From the NCBI GenBank assembly GCA_029339505.1, contig JAQISU010000166.1:3527001-3591000 (forward strand): a stretch of DNA of 64,000 bases, in the 5' to 3' direction. The translations under genes were made by a program, and so were the position numbers. The notes beneath the pieces are model-generated. The model was not told the DNA's origin, searched no databases, and worked only from the letters and a program-made list of their open reading frames with translations. This stretch comes from Unio delphinus (lineage: Eukaryota; Mollusca; Bivalvia; Unionida; Unionidae). Position 1 is the first letter of the stretch. Every line of letters starts with the position of its first letter. Below are positions 25,850 through 39,327 of this stretch, one piece after another.

Positions 25850-27070
25850 ACATTAAATACATCCATTAGTGTAGTTGGTCTGTAATGAAAATGGTGCCAC
25901 TCTGATATCCATCTTGAAAATCTTGTCACTACTCTTCCTGATTTGATGGTCTGATAGTCTTATCAGCATATTCATGTAGGGTTTCACCAAAAGACTTTCT
26001 AGGATCTCTGCATGGTCCATGATGAAAATTTTGACAGGCATGTATCTAATTTGGCAAGCACAGCAGATAATTTGAAAATCTTTCTTTGCTTAAATAAAAA
26101 AGAGAGATGCTCAGATGGTTTCTAAACAGCTGTTAAAAAGGAAAAAAAAATGGTCTTTCTTGAATTCCTGAATATTTGTTGTTTCCACTTCTAGATTGAC
26201 TATTATCTGGGACATTTTCATCTTTCAGCCATATTTTAGCATTAGCTGTTCAAACACACGGGACTCTTTAATGCTTTTCTCAGGACCAAGAAGTAAATGC
26301 AAAGTATCAGAGACCTTTAAACCACTTCAATTAGCAAAGATAATAACTGCATAAAACTGACTTGTCTCCCCCAGACATGTACACATACAGAGATTGTAAT
26401 TAACCCATAAGCATGCTGTCAAGATTGATGATGTGGCAGTGTCTTAATTATAAAATTAATTTGTAATCAATGTCAGTAGAAATGCATAAATTTGTTTTTA
26501 AAACTTGGCTTAAAACCTCGGGCCCATTCCATTGAAACATACATGGTACCCAGGAAAGCCACTTTGTAAAAAAGATATGCCCGGGTACTCAGATTACCCA
26601 TAGAGTTAGTATGAAAACAATGCAGAATTCTAACTGTATCTATGGGTGACTATTCTACATTAATTGTGCATTCCCTGAGCCCCATTTATATTTTATTGGA
26701 ACAGCCATTAGTTGCAAAGTTGAATGAAAGTTGGAATTATGTTTAACATTTTTATCAGGTCTATTCTGTTTGCTCCTTATTAGTCAGATTATAAAACAGC
26801 ACTGAATTCACCTAATTATAACTTGCTATTGATACTCCTGGATGAATGATCATATCAGAATGGAGTTTTTACTAAAAGACTTGCAATGTAGTTAGTCCTA
26901 AATAAAGATGGTGCTCATCTGATAACAGTATGCCAGCCATCTTGAAAATCATGTAATATTGTGTTGCCTCCAGAAAGAATGGTCATATTCAAATGGGGTT
27001 TTCACAAAAATACTTTTTTGATGCTGTTTGACAGGTTCTGTATAGAACTGGTGTAAATCTTGCATCCAGT
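25850..27070. repeat. Dispersed repeat family R1, two stretches (25850-26050, 26790-27070)
   Basis: Both carry ccatcttgaaaatc(t/a)tgt, aatggtcatat and forms of gtagttggtctgtaatgaaaatggtgcc. Between them (26060-26780) I see only AT-rich DNA. Confidence 0.5.
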
Positions 27071-27202
27071 GTGAATGATTTAGTGGCAGTTTTGCAGATC
27101 TTATTTTGATTTCTTGGACATAGGAGGGCATTAAAACATCAGTCCCCTCCAGAAACTGTTGTTTACAAATGGAGATGGGTATTTTGCACTAAATCTTCAG
27201 TT

Positions 27203-27375
27203 CTGGAATAGCACCCACTTGGCCATATATGATGACCAGTGTACATTTTGTGGAGGAAGAGCCCAGGGAGAACTGTCAACCCAGTGGGAGCTTTCTCTCA
27301 TACCCATGTTGGTCGAGTTGAGACTTGAACCCACATTGACAGAGGTGAGGTGCAAGTGATCTGTAAATGTGAATG
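27203..27375 (-). mobile_element. tRNA-derived SINE, reverse, degraded
   Basis: The complement of the core (ggagctttctctcatacccatgttgg) and of box B (gagacttgaaccc) are present. The tail side is worn and the head is lost. Confidence 0.55.
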
Positions 27376-27564
27376 CCATCAACAACTCTGCCAATCAGCA
27401 CCTAGTGATTGTCAAATGTCTAAAGTTCAAAAAGGACCTTCCTGGCTTATTTCCAAACTGTACTTGTGTGTGGCTTCAAAAAGAATATGTTCAGGTCAAA
27501 GGATTTTCAGTTCAAGTTGATGGGGTTCTTAGTTAATATAGTATTATTAAACAGTATTGGAGTA

Positions 27565-27812
27565 GGGGCCCCAAGTGGCCAAGTGGTGTAAAGCACTCAC
27601 TGTTCCAGATCACTGCCATCTCACCTCCTATTGTGTGGTCTCAGTCACAGGTTCAATCTAATGTGGGTATGTGAGAAAGCTTGCCAGTAGCTTCTCATAG
27701 ATCAGTGGCTCTTTCTCCTGGTTTTCCAGGGTTCTTCATCCACCAGTTACATTGGCCACCATTGGCTGCCTATCTTGTGCTGGAAAATGGCATTAAACCC
27801 TACAACAACAAT
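27565..27812 (+). mobile_element. tRNA-derived SINE, near full length
   Basis: The head ggggccccaagtggcc carries a short internal duplication (ccaagtgg twice). The core and the end attaaaccctacaacaacaat are intact. Confidence 0.75.
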
Positions 27813-29607
27813 CACTAAAGGTATTAATGCACTTACGTTCAGCACAAATGTATAAACTTGAGCTAAAGCTTTTTTTATTTTCTTCTCAATCAATATATTT
27901 CATGGCTAAAATTGTCAGGAAAAGCATGGGTGGGTTGATTAATAGATGGTGATTTAATAAGATACAGATTACAAATAAAAAGAAATAAGAAATAATGAAA
28001 ACTAATCTTGATTTTCAATTCTGTATGTCAAGTATTTTCCCTTAACCCATTGTTATATTCAGTTAGCTACAGCAATGTCATGTAGATAAGATTTTTTTGC
28101 AGTATATGCACAGAATTAAATTCTTCACCTTACTGCTTTCTTTCACAGTGTCTTCAAAGGACTTAACATTTTACTGTAACTATTGTCAGTCATATAAATA
28201 TGTGAAATGGTGATGGTTTATCTCTGACTGACTTACCATTAAATTTTTTCTGTGACAATTAGCTGCATAAAATTCCCCAAGGATAGTTTTATATGAGCAC
28301 TCAGAAGGACTGTTTACTGTTCATACACACTACATGTTACAGAAATACATCAAGGTGGTCATACAATTTTGGGGGAGGTGGGAGTCTAAGATTGCTGAAA
28401 ATCTTGCTTTTCAAAACAAGACGAAGTTAAGGGTTGGGAGTACAAAAAAATGTTTTTTTTTTTCAGTGTGAAATGTCGTATTATAGCGGGTATGAGTTTG
28501 TGTAAAGAATGAAATGCTCCCCATACTGCAGTGCTTTGTAAAGTCAAACTATCCACCTGGAGTTGCAATATTTAGGTTTGCTAGGCTTTGCTCACTTTGC
28601 TAATGGCTCATCCTTTCCTGAATCTCTGTTGAATTTCAACATTTTGCTTTCAAAATTGAATCATACTTTACCGTAATTCAAGCTACCAAAATAATCATGC
28701 TTAATGTTTTCTTGTATGGAGTAAAATCTGTTTACGGACGTGATACAAACCTTTTTTAAAGATCGCTTAATTGCTCTCATTCAAGAAAATGATGTTTAAT
28801 AACTAATTCTTCAAAAACAAATCTCCCTGATTAATGAAAAATAAATTGAATTGGGTTGTTCCACTTTGCATACATTACCTATAGTGATTAATGTGCACCC
28901 TCCACTGCAGTCCTGAAATGACTTGTCAAGCATTAAGTAATACATTGAAAGGTGCTTGTTTATCTCTTGACTGCCATACATTTTAATTGTCGATGTGACA
29001 GTTGTCTGCATAAACCGTTCAAAGAATAGTTTTACATGAGCTCTTAGCAAGGCTGTTTACTGTTCATACATACAGATATTTCTTGTAAACCTTGGAATGG
29101 AACAGTTTCCATGTCCAGAAGAAAATTTTCATATTAATGGTGTCATTGGATTCATTTAAGATCAGTAATTAGTCTAGTGCTGATTTAATATATGAACCTA
29201 GGTAAAGGTGATCACCATCAGGTTAGTAGAATAAGTAGAACAGCAAATGGTATAGAAGTCAACTCTTATTATTAGGATGTAAGCTTTGCAGTGCTCATAG
29301 ACAGTATTAATCTTTCATTTTTACATTCATATATTCAAGGTTTTGAATATGTAAATTAACATGTGTAACTAATGCCTACTAATCTGTCTACCAGTTATGT
29401 CAGTAATGTGTGATAATGGATTTTGAGAATTATTGTACTTGTTTTGCATATTTGACTGTATTAGGTACATTGTCATTTTTATTCATTTTTTTAATTCATT
29501 TTTTTTTTAAAAATATATGTTCATTTTATGCAAGTTTCTAATTCACTGTAAAATAAATGCAACATATTCATTTTCCATTTTGTGAGTTATATTCATCCTT
29601 TTTCTAG

Positions 29608-29724
29608 ACTTGAAACTTCATCACCGGTCCAACAGCCAGCCATCATCATCATCATCACTTTCCCCCCCACCCCCTCCTCCACCCAGCAAAGCTTTGTTCT
29701 CATCACATAAAGGAAAGACAACGG
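29608..29724 (+). CDS. SETD5/KMT2E: SETD5/KMT2E-like gene, exon E (poly-Ser/poly-Pro)
   Basis: The acceptor is cctttttctag ending at 29607 and the donor ACGG-gtgagg at 29724/29725. It encodes about 39 residues: DLKLHHRSNSQP, a run of serines, then a run of prolines in SLSPPPPPPPSKAL, ending SSHKGKTT. Poly-Pro next to a basic Ser patch is a typical low-complexity linker and a possible SH3/WW-binding site. Entry with two bases and exit with one base match exons D and F. A second possible donor (gtgagt) eight bases downstream would change the frame, so the first is preferred. Confidence 0.78.
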
Positions 29725-30919
29725 GTGAGGGTGAGTTAAGAAGCAGTATGTCTTTCCCATGCCATTCCCTGCTTCACTTTTTAGTTCATGCATCACCTTC
29801 AATGTATATAATATTGTTGCATTCTGTTCTTTTTGTTCATAATTTTGCATGAAGTAGTTTTTGCTCAGAATGGATGAATGCCAGTTTTGGAACTCTCTTA
29901 TTATAGCTGCATTTCCTTTGCAATTATTATAAAATGTTCTGATGGTCATGTTTTAGAGAAAATGGAAAGTTTCAACCGTCACTTAGCATCTCTTTAGCTC
30001 ATAACCTGCAGCTAATGAAAGCCTGGCTATCAACCAAGACCTGGTGGGGAGCATTTGCACAATGTCGAGACTAATATAAATATGTAAGATGATTGCTTGT
30101 AACTGATATAGTCTGAGGATCATGCATCATTACATGATACAATTTTGGTATGAATATTGGCATGTAGACTTGTATGGGTTTAGCTTGGTCAAGTGTGGAC
30201 AGAGCAATGCAAAGACGTCTGACATGGAAGCTCAGAATGTTACTTGCAATCATCACAGCTTAAGAACCTTCCAGCAAATTGCTATTTAAAAACGTGTAGA
30301 GTTTTTTTATATGTGTTATCACATCTGCACCATTTTGGATAGAATTGTGACTAGTGTCAATCATTTTTGTACATTTTACTTGGGGTTGTAACTTGCAAAA
30401 ACATAGATTAGGAACCATTCAAGATATTCTGATGCAATTTAAATTAAATATTTTGTATTGTGAACTCCATTTTGGTCAGAATTATGGCTCATGTCGATCA
30501 ACCTAATTTTTTTCAAGGGATGGTGTATCGTATTGATGAAACTTTGAAGGAGTTACATTAAAAGCAATCTAGGTCATCATTTTGAGGACTTAAGGAACTT
30601 GTGAAACCCCAAATCACCATCTTCCCAAACTCCAGTTGTATTTGTCAGTTGTCATTATTTGTGTGGCAGAAAATCTTGCATGAAAGACAGGCAATGAACA
30701 CACTTGAGATAATTTTCACAATAATTTTACTTCACGTGCCAATCATCAATATTATGTATACACATATTTTAGCGGCAAGTCTTGCAGGACTGAACCTTAC
30801 AGTATGGACTTAGAAAACCCCCACAAATGATGGGGAAAAAGCATGTTTACGATAAAATAGTATAGCAGAATAAATGGGAATATTAAGATTTTAAGGAGAA
30901 AAACAAGTAGGGCAATGAT

Positions 30920-31115
30920 GACATTTAGTGAACAAGTGTTGATTTGATTATTCTAATGGCAGGAAAGATGATCACCATTGACAATGACATTTAATGAACA
31001 AATGTTGATTTGATTATTCTAATGGCAGGAAAGATGATCTTCGTTGACAATGAAATTTAATGAACAAGTGTTGATATGATTATTCTAATGGCAGGAAAGA
31101 TGATTGCCATTGCCA
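30920..31115. repeat. Three tandem copies of a 66-bp unit
   Basis: Units begin at 30920, 30986 and 31052 with ga(c/a)atttaatgaacaa and share gattattctaatggcagg. They differ by a few substitutions each, mostly near the end of the unit (caccattgac, cttcgttgac, tgccattgcc). Confidence 0.85.
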
Positions 31116-31699
31116 TGGCCCATGTGAAATTAAATTTTTTTAAAATAATGATGTCAGGTTGAGATATAGAAAAAAAGCCATTGAGCTCCATAAGGTTTTG
31201 AACTGGAGTTCGTGAAACTGAACTGAGGTAATTAAGGTCCAAGTGGACTTCACAAACATTGCAGTTGAACACAGCATTTACTGTTGCTGCATCAATCTTG
31301 AATCACACTTGTCGACTTAAAAATACACATTTTCCATCTGGATTATAACAATAGATAATACTTTGCTACACCATGCTGAAAACTAGTCTAACATAAGGAA
31401 AAAAATGGACTGCCTTACTGAGAAGGTCTTGTATGGGTTGGCAGGTCTGGTATATCCATGTGTTTGTCATCTGTCCATCAATATTTGCTGCTTACCACTT
31501 TGGAGGCCATAGTTCCATTTGGATTTTAATTTAACTTAAACTATATAAGCTTATATCATCAAGATTTTTGACAGGTTTGATAACATGCAAGATCATACAT
31601 ATCAGCGAGTTTATCTTGCATCAAATTTTTGATTTGGTTACAATTCAGAAGCCTTATTTCTGATGGACTTTGATTAAATTTGCTTGTATCATCAAGCTC

Positions 31700-32215
31700 T
31701 TGAATGTGTTTAGTATTCACTGAGATCTGTACATGATAAACAATTACATCTTGAATGTGTTTAATATTCACTGAGATCAGTACATGATAGCAATTACATC
31801 TTCAATGCATTTAGTATATGCACAGAGTGCATCTTGAATGCATTTAGTATTCATTGAGATCAGTACATGATAATTACATCTTGAATGTGTTTAATATTCA
31901 CTGAGATCAGTACATGACAATTACATCTTGAATGCATTTAGTATTTGCACTGATTGCATCTTGAATGCATTTAGTATTCATTGAGATCAGTACATGACAA
32001 TTACATCTTGAATGTGTTTAATATTCACTGAGATCAGTAAATGACAATTAAATCTTGAATACATGTAGTATTCACTGAGATCAGTACATGATAACAGTTA
32101 CACCTTGAATGCATTTAGAATTCACTGAGATCATTACATAGCAATTACATCTTGGATCAGTTTAGTCTTCACTGAGATCAGTACATTATAACAATTAAAT
32201 CTTGCATCTCATAAC
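31700..32215. repeat. Minisatellite of 47-50-bp units with a 33-bp short variant
   Basis: About eleven units of the type aatgtgtttaatattcactg + agatcagtacatgacaatta + catcttg. A short variant (aatgcatttagtatttgcac + tgattgcatcttg) occurs twice, each time followed by two long units, giving a higher-order block of about 127 bp repeated at 31805 and 31932. Confidence 0.85.
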
Positions 32216-33619
32216 AGATTGTTGCCACCTTGGAGGCCACATTTTATCCAATTTTAATCTGATTGGGAATATAGGTTCATTAGATCAAGCACTTGCACAA
32301 ATAAAGTAATAAGGAAAATCCACAGATCTTAATGAGGTGAAATTGATTCTTATCGGCAGAATTTGTTAACCCTCTTCATACATCTTTTTAAAATCCAGTT
32401 TCAAGTAAACTTTGTACATACATTGAAATTGAAATTATATGGCTCTTGATTAAATTTTATTATGAACGTGTTCATAAAATTCTGTGTAGTTTCAACTAAT
32501 AAAAATTCAAAAATTTGTATTTAATTAGTTAATTTTGCATTTAAAATACATCTACTGAGAACCTTGAATTTTTTTCTCCCCATGCAGAAATTTTTAAAAC
32601 CAGTATTTAAGAAAATATTAGAATAAAAAATGATTTATATGAATAGAACAGTTCATAAAAATAAGCAGAAATAAATCCCTTCGGGATTTAAATGAATAAT
32701 TGGTAATTTTATAAATGAAACAAAATATAAAATATAAATATTGTTGTAGAGTCTACAGTTACAGGCTAGCATGAACTATGTGTAATTTTGTAATTAAAGG
32801 CATAATTTCAAAGTGCAATTATAAATTTATGTTTGCAAGTAACCTTTTATGTAGAATAGCTTTTTCATCACAAAAAATGTACTAACCAAGATGGAATTTT
32901 ATGTAAAGTGATTTGTTTCTAACATTTTGCCAATTTGAAGTTTGGAAATACTTGGAAGCATGGTTGATATGTTTGGTTAAATTGACAGTTGCTGGTACTG
33001 CTGTGTTAAAGAGTATGAAAGATTCTTCATTTATATGTTGTATATATTGTGCATAATTATAAGGCATTTCATAATCAGATGCTGTTACTTGCAAATTAAT
33101 TTGATATGTTTTTACATTTAAAACATACTCCAATATGCTTTTCATTTGAAACACTTTCAGATTTTATTTAGAGGAAAGAAACATGTGACCTAAAAAGAAA
33201 CAAATTTTCATTTCATGTGAAAGACATTTGAATTTATAGACCACAAATGAAAACTTTGTAAACTTCACTTTCAAGAACTTGTATCACTTTTATTATGATG
33301 GGGATTTTGCATATTAATTATGTCTCTATATTTGAAAGAAATTCTTGCCAGACTCTAGTAAAGCAGGTTAAATTGTGATGATTTATAGCTTTAGAGATGG
33401 TTTGCATAGGTTATGTTATTACAACATAACATCAGCCGAGTCATTGAAATGGTCAACTGTTAAATTACGTGAGGTGACTATATCAGACCCACTTGGACCG
33501 TTTCTTGCATTTACGATATGATTATATGCACAAGTTTTACACCTTTGTTATAAAATAGGCCACTCAGGCTTTGATTAAGGATATAAATTTCAAGTTCACA
33601 TCTCTCTTAAGTTAATAAT

Positions 33620-33800
33620 ATCTGTAGAGCACCCCCAAATGAAATTAATGCTAATGTGAAATCCAACATGATTTGTTCCACTCTGATATCCATTATGACC
33701 ACCAAAGCAGGCAGCTTGAAATCTTGTTGCCACCCATCTAGACAGACAGTCATATCGAGATAGAGTTTTCACATAGATATTTGTTGGCTCTAGTGGCAGA
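33620..33800. repeat. Dispersed repeat family R1, short stretch
   Basis: Contains ctgatatccattatgaccacc, gaaatcttgttgccacc and gacagtcatatcgagatagag, all R1 words. Confidence 0.45.
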
Positions 33801-34499
33801 TGCCAATTCTTAAGATTTTGCTGCAAGTCTTACGAAAATTACCCTTAAAATAGACTTTTGGTATACTAGAAAAAACTACTGAAAAATTATCATTGCTGAA
33901 AGATCCAGATAATCAGTTCATCCATGTTTTATTTGGATCCGGGTTTCATCTTAGAATTAATGAAATTAGTCAGGGAATCAGACTTACTTTACAGAAGCAA
34001 CCTAAATGCTTTAAAGGCACTTGTTTACGCGAAGCATGTGCAATATCAAACTGTTGATTATAGAATTTTAAATATGGCATCCATAAAGCGATGCAAGACG
34101 AAAGGGAAAATAAGCTTCTAGAAAACTGTTAATAATCAACATGGAAGAATAAAAAGGAGTATTCAGATTCTTTTGAATAAAAGCTGGAAACAATACAATT
34201 ACATTGATCGAACATCACATGCCAATTTGAGTATGTCTCATGGCAAGAGATACGATTGCTGTTGTCATGTGAAATGGCAAAGAATTTCCAAGAATTATGT
34301 CAAGTTGAGAGACAGCAACAAGCCTTTGAGCTGCATAGGGTTTGGAGCTTGGGCTTGTGCAACTGTTCTCATTTCAAATAAAGTCTACGCTTACTTTACA
34401 AACTTTTCAGTTGAACATCATGTTTATCATTGATGCGTCTAACATTTAATTACATTTCTCAGCTTTACAATAGCAGTTATTAATATTTTGTTAGAAATG

Positions 34500-35400
34500 G
34501 TGCCCAGCATACATACAAAGTGGCTGCCACAATGAATGTACTGAAAATCTTGATTAATTCTCCTGAATGAACTCATATTGGCTTGGGGTTTGTCACCAAA
34601 ATTATTCTTTTGCTGTCTAGTCTTGGCCTAAATGAAAACTGCTGATCTTACATCCAGTATGGCTGTCAAAGCTGATAATTTTTGAAATCTTGTGATAGAA
34701 GAATATAGAAATAGTTTGAACACTTAGCAGATAGAATGATGTGGTCTTACCTTAAATTCCAGGAAATTCTTTGTGGACAGTAGAATATCACTGCCTTCAA
34801 TGGATAGGATTTTTTCTGTAGGTTTTTGTCTAGTTGATCCTGAAGAAAAATGGTGCCACTTACACAACTGATATGGTCATCCTACAAATCGTGTTAGGCT
34901 ACTTTTCATAAATAAATGGGCATATTAGCATGGTTTATTTTTAAGCTAAAATACTTCTTGTGATGTCTTTTTGATTCCAAATGAAAATGTTGACTTTCTG
35001 ACATCCTATATAACCACCATTTTGATAATCTTGTTATCACTACTTTTCTTAAATGAATGGCAGAATGGTGTTTTCACTTGTGATATCAGGTCAATTGTAA
35101 ATGAAAAGAATTCTGATCTGATTTCTAAAATGTCTTTTTAGTAAAACTTCTGTACGACTGGTCATATCAAAATTGTGCTTGCACAAATGATGCTTATTTA
35201 GTCTTGATTGGAAATGGTGCCAGTCTGATGTCTATGATAGCCATTATAGAATTTAATTTTAAAATTTGGTTAAGGTGGAAGGATGTCAGCAGTGGTTTAA
35301 ACACTCATTCACTAAATACATGAAATCATTTGCATTAATTCTTGAAAATCTCTTTTAGACAGTAGAACATCAGTCCCTTCATGGGACACATGTTTGATGT
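34500..35400. repeat. Dispersed repeat family R1, longest array
   Basis: At least five R1 units follow each other, with the gtctagt/gtctttttg word at about 34614, 34828, 34962, 35083 and 35187, so unit lengths range from about 104 to 214 bp. Confidence 0.5.
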
Positions 35401-37051
35401 CCACATTAAATGAAATAGGTTCTCTAGGTATGCATTTTTAAGTACTGCATTTTTATCCAAACAATTGCTTTCATTCTTTCTTCTTTTGAATTGTATCTTA
35501 AGTTCATTTCTTCATCATTATTCATGTGGAAGTCGCAAAGCTTGATAATTGTATACATCCATATTCCAACTGAAGATCATTGTTACCAATATTTTGTGCT
35601 ATACTAACAGAGAATAAATCATATTGAATGCTCCAAGGTGCTGTGGACATAGAAAACCGGGTTTTCCCCCCGCAGTGAGGAACAGATAGTTGAGTTTGTT
35701 TTATTACCTACCTTAGTTAAGGCTCCAAGAAATAACAAATTAATTTCATAAATAGTATTTTTAATGCCAGTCACACACATTGCCACATTGGTAAGTAGTT
35801 TTTAGGTAATTTGCATTTGCCCCTTGATATGTGTAAAGGTGAAGGGAGTATATAGTGGCAGGAATAAAAAAAATAATGGTTCAGCATATAGCACAGTAAA
35901 TCTGTAATAAATATGATTATTCGATGTCCACACAGGCACAGGGTGGCCTATGCAAAAGGCTCTTCTGTGTAGTACACTTGTAGATAGGAATAAATAAACA
36001 TTATTAAAGCAGTTGAATCTGTCACAATTTTAGGAAACGTCAGCTGTTTACCTGTTGATCTTAATCCTCATTTCCCTAGGTAAGCCATTTAAGGGAAATT
36101 ATTTTAAATGTGAACCTGAACTGCTTTGATGTAAGTTCATACTTGCCACTCCTCCAAAGAGGTATAAGCATAATTATTATGAATGTAAGTGCAGTCTGAG
36201 TATGAAAAGAGTATATATTGCATGCCATTATTACAGAAAACCATACAAGAATTGTTGTTATTTTCCTTACCTGAATATGCAGTTAAAATACTTGCCACAA
36301 ATCAGCTAAATCCATGTGTATTAGTATAATACAGAGACAAAACAATGATAAATTATTTATACACAATATTCACTTTAACTAGTCCACATGTTAAATATTC
36401 ACCCAAAGGTTCTAAAGTCCATTCTGAATATTGTATTATATCATGGGTGAATTCCTCTTTCCAAATTTGTATAGAATTTTAGATGTGTCCTTTTCCTAAT
36501 GTAGCATGCAATCCCTCTACTGTAACATTTTTCAGTCATATGACATCCACAAGTCACATCGATAAAGCCCTTTCACTTGATATTTAGCACAGGCTTTTTT
36601 TCTCATTATAGACTGGTCTGCAACTTGTGTATATCAAACTATGAGTCTGTAACACATGGTTCAAATTCAAGAAACCTGTCTGTATTCTTGGAAACCTGTA
36701 CATTTATTATAAATAGAAAATAAGGAAACTGTTTGATGTAAATGGCCAAATGTTTGCACACATTGAAAAAAAACTAAACAGTAGATTGAGGTCTACAATG
36801 GATAGATACACAGCAGTCAATTGTCACATGACACAAGCCTCAAACTCTACTTGCTGGTCTCTGTCTCACTTGCTCCTGACATCATCAGATATAATATTTG
36901 TTCTGAACATGGAAATGTTGTGTTTTTTGGGTACACTTTGGTTAATTTTATTACCCAGACTATTATAAACGAACAGGTATCAGAGTACTTTGGTACCCAT
37001 AGACACTTTTTGTCTCAGTAATGTGATCTTCATTGCTACATCATGTTGAGT

Positions 37052-37300
37052 GGGGCCCCACGTTTCTGCGTGGTCTAAAGCACTCTCTGTTATGGATCAC
37101 CGCCATCTCACCCTTGTCTGCATGGGTTCGAGTCTCAGATTCAGCCAATGTGATTATGTGAGGAAGCTTGCCAGCAGCTTCTTCTGGGTCGGTGGTTCTT
37201 TCTGGGGGTTTTCCCCTGGTTCTTCCTCCACCATTAATACTGGCCACCATGTATCTTGAGCTGAAAAATGGCGTTTAACCCTACAACAACAACAACAGCA
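37052..37300 (+). mobile_element. tRNA-derived SINE, full-length reference copy
   Basis: The head is GGGGCCCCACG. Box B GGGTTCGAGTCTCAG lies near 37126, the core is ccagcagcttcttctgggtc, and the 3' end gcgtttaaccctac runs into a (CAA)n tail. It is one of the best preserved copies here. Confidence 0.8.
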
Positions 37301-38555
37301 AACATTTGCCTTGCCTCTGCTGTGATATAAATTTGCATGTAAGCATACACTGCTATCACCATAGCAGATATGTCCACTTGCTTGTCATATGCCCTAGACC
37401 TTGGTGATGGATATATCCGCTGTGTACATGTTAAAATGATTTTATTTGTCTGTAATGGGCAGTAAATTTAAGTACATTTAACCAGTCAAAATAGGGTCAC
37501 AATGATGGCTCTTGTTTTGAAAGACATTATGTAAAAGAGATTATGTTAACACCACCACTATAACCCCCATATTAATTGAATTGTAGCTGAAGTTGGCAAA
37601 ATCTATGAAACGGATGACCAATGTCTGAAAAAAGGGCAGAATGGGGTGTCCAAAATGTCATAGCAATTATAATAATCTTTGTGTAAAACATAACTTTTTA
37701 GAAATATCACCAGCTTCCCCTTCAGAACTAATAGGATATACTGACCATTTAAACATTTGTAATGCATACAGATTTGACATAGAAATAATGGCAGACCAAT
37801 TTTAATGTTAAAAATAGTGTTCTGCATTCAATTCATGAATTTTCTTGTCATTCTTGTGGAAATCAGTAGAAACAAAGAATCACACTGACAAAAGGTGGCT
37901 ACACCTTTTATAATTATATGCATGATTTTAGTATATAATTGAGTCCATTATAAGGAAAATGTCTAAAAACAATTGGCCCATATTCCCAAGTCATCGGCAA
38001 AATTTTAATTATTGGCTACAGCAGCATCAGGCTCTGAGAGTCTGTCTCTATACCAACTGTAGTAATGACTTTGGCAGCTAAGCAGAGCAGCGAGTCCTGA
38101 AAACAGCACTGGTAGTTGAAGAGTAATGCTTTTGCCAATTTTTGTTTACTTGATCATTTTTAAATGGGTTGACGGTTATGGATGTGTGCAATTATATCCT
38201 GGAGAACGAAAGTGTGCATATAAAAATACTGAAGATTGTACTTGAACATATCATATTCTAAATACAGTTTCCCAGAAAATCTTTAATACAGTTTCTTGGA
38301 AAATCTTTACTGTGCAAGAGTGAAAAATTATGAGTTCAAGAAATACATCATTGAATGAAATGGTACAAAATTTGTCACATGCTTTTTTGAAGCATATTTG
38401 TTACAACACCATGACAACTGAAGAGTTGTTTGTTTATCTTGTATACATGATAATGAATTATGATATTTAGACAACATAACTTGCAATAACTTAATAATGA
38501 ATGTGCATGTGCTGTTTTCTTTTTTCATTATATTAATTGTTCAGATTGATTTTAC

Positions 38556-38751
38556 CACGGGTGCACAACCTTTTTCGTCCCAGGGCTAGATTGCATTTTG
38601 TAAGACCACTTGAAGGTCACAAACACAAATTCTTTAATATAATTACTGTTCATGGGCCAGATTTCTGTGTTGTTTTAATTTACCCCGAGGGCCAGACAGA
38701 ACACCTTTGCGGGCCTGATCTGGCCCTCTGGCTGCGGGTTGTGCATCCCTG
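38556..38751. mobile_element. 196-bp hAT-type MITE with 8-bp target duplication
   Basis: The left end CACGGGTGCACAACC matches the reverse complement of the right end (CAGGGATGCACAACC) with two mismatches. The flanks gattttac (38548-38555) and gattatac (38752-38759) form an 8-bp target-site duplication with one mismatch, the length made by hAT transposases. The interior words ccagggcta, gggccaga and gcgggcc are typical of hAT MITEs. It encodes nothing. Confidence 0.85.
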
Positions 38752-39327
38752 GATTATACAAATGCTGCATGTTTTATATATATATATAGATGGATGGTTG
38801 ACATTCAGATAATTTAATAGTACATGTACAAATTGAAGTAGTATATTGTTTTTCAATTTGCTGTAAATATTCTGAGGGCAAAATTTATCCAGTAAAAGTC
38901 ATTAAATGGTGAAAACATTACAGCATATGTGGAAGCACCAGTTTAAGTCTTGGCTTGGTTGCTACATATTCTTCTATGCAGTGCATTTGATTTACATCCT
39001 AACATAACAATTTATGGTATGTTTTGGAAATGGTTTATTGTGATAATTCAGGAACTGGGAATGTTTAAAAAAAATCTTGCTGTTTGTGTTACATATGTAT
39101 GTATTAGTGTCCAATGGTATTTCAGCATAAAAATGTTGCTAATTAAATGGTTCAGAAATGTAAAGGTGAAATTCACTAAAACTGAAGAATTAATCTGTCT
39201 ACATGTTAAATTGAAGTCCTGCAGTATAAAAGATGCAAATTTTTTATATTGTGTGATTTATTCATTACATAAAACGTGTTACAATTGATCATATCAATTA
39301 GCATAACTTTTCTCTTTTCTTTTTCAG

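Larger units (their letters stand above)
25641..29607 (+). other. Intron D-E, about 4 kb
   Basis: It contains two stretches of dispersed repeat R1 and two SINEs. The stretch 28100-28330 resembles 28870-29070 (shared tgtttactgttcatac and catgagc words), another old duplication. I see no RNA gene. Confidence 0.6.
29725..39327 (+). other. Intron E-F, about 9.6 kb
   Basis: It contains two minisatellites, repeat R1, one SINE and one hAT MITE, listed separately. A segment at 31140-31300 is similar to 34295-34440 (shared cagttgaacat, ttgagct and ttcacaaac-type words). The stretches 32220-33600 and 35400-37050 are AT-rich and I see nothing else in them. Confidence 0.6.

Noticed and set aside
31700..32215. 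CRISPR-like array of regular repeats
   Set aside because: Units are head to tail without spacers, in a eukaryotic intron. It is a minisatellite.
38537..38812. 91-codon open frame
   Set aside because: It lies across the hAT MITE and its flanks and is not a gene.
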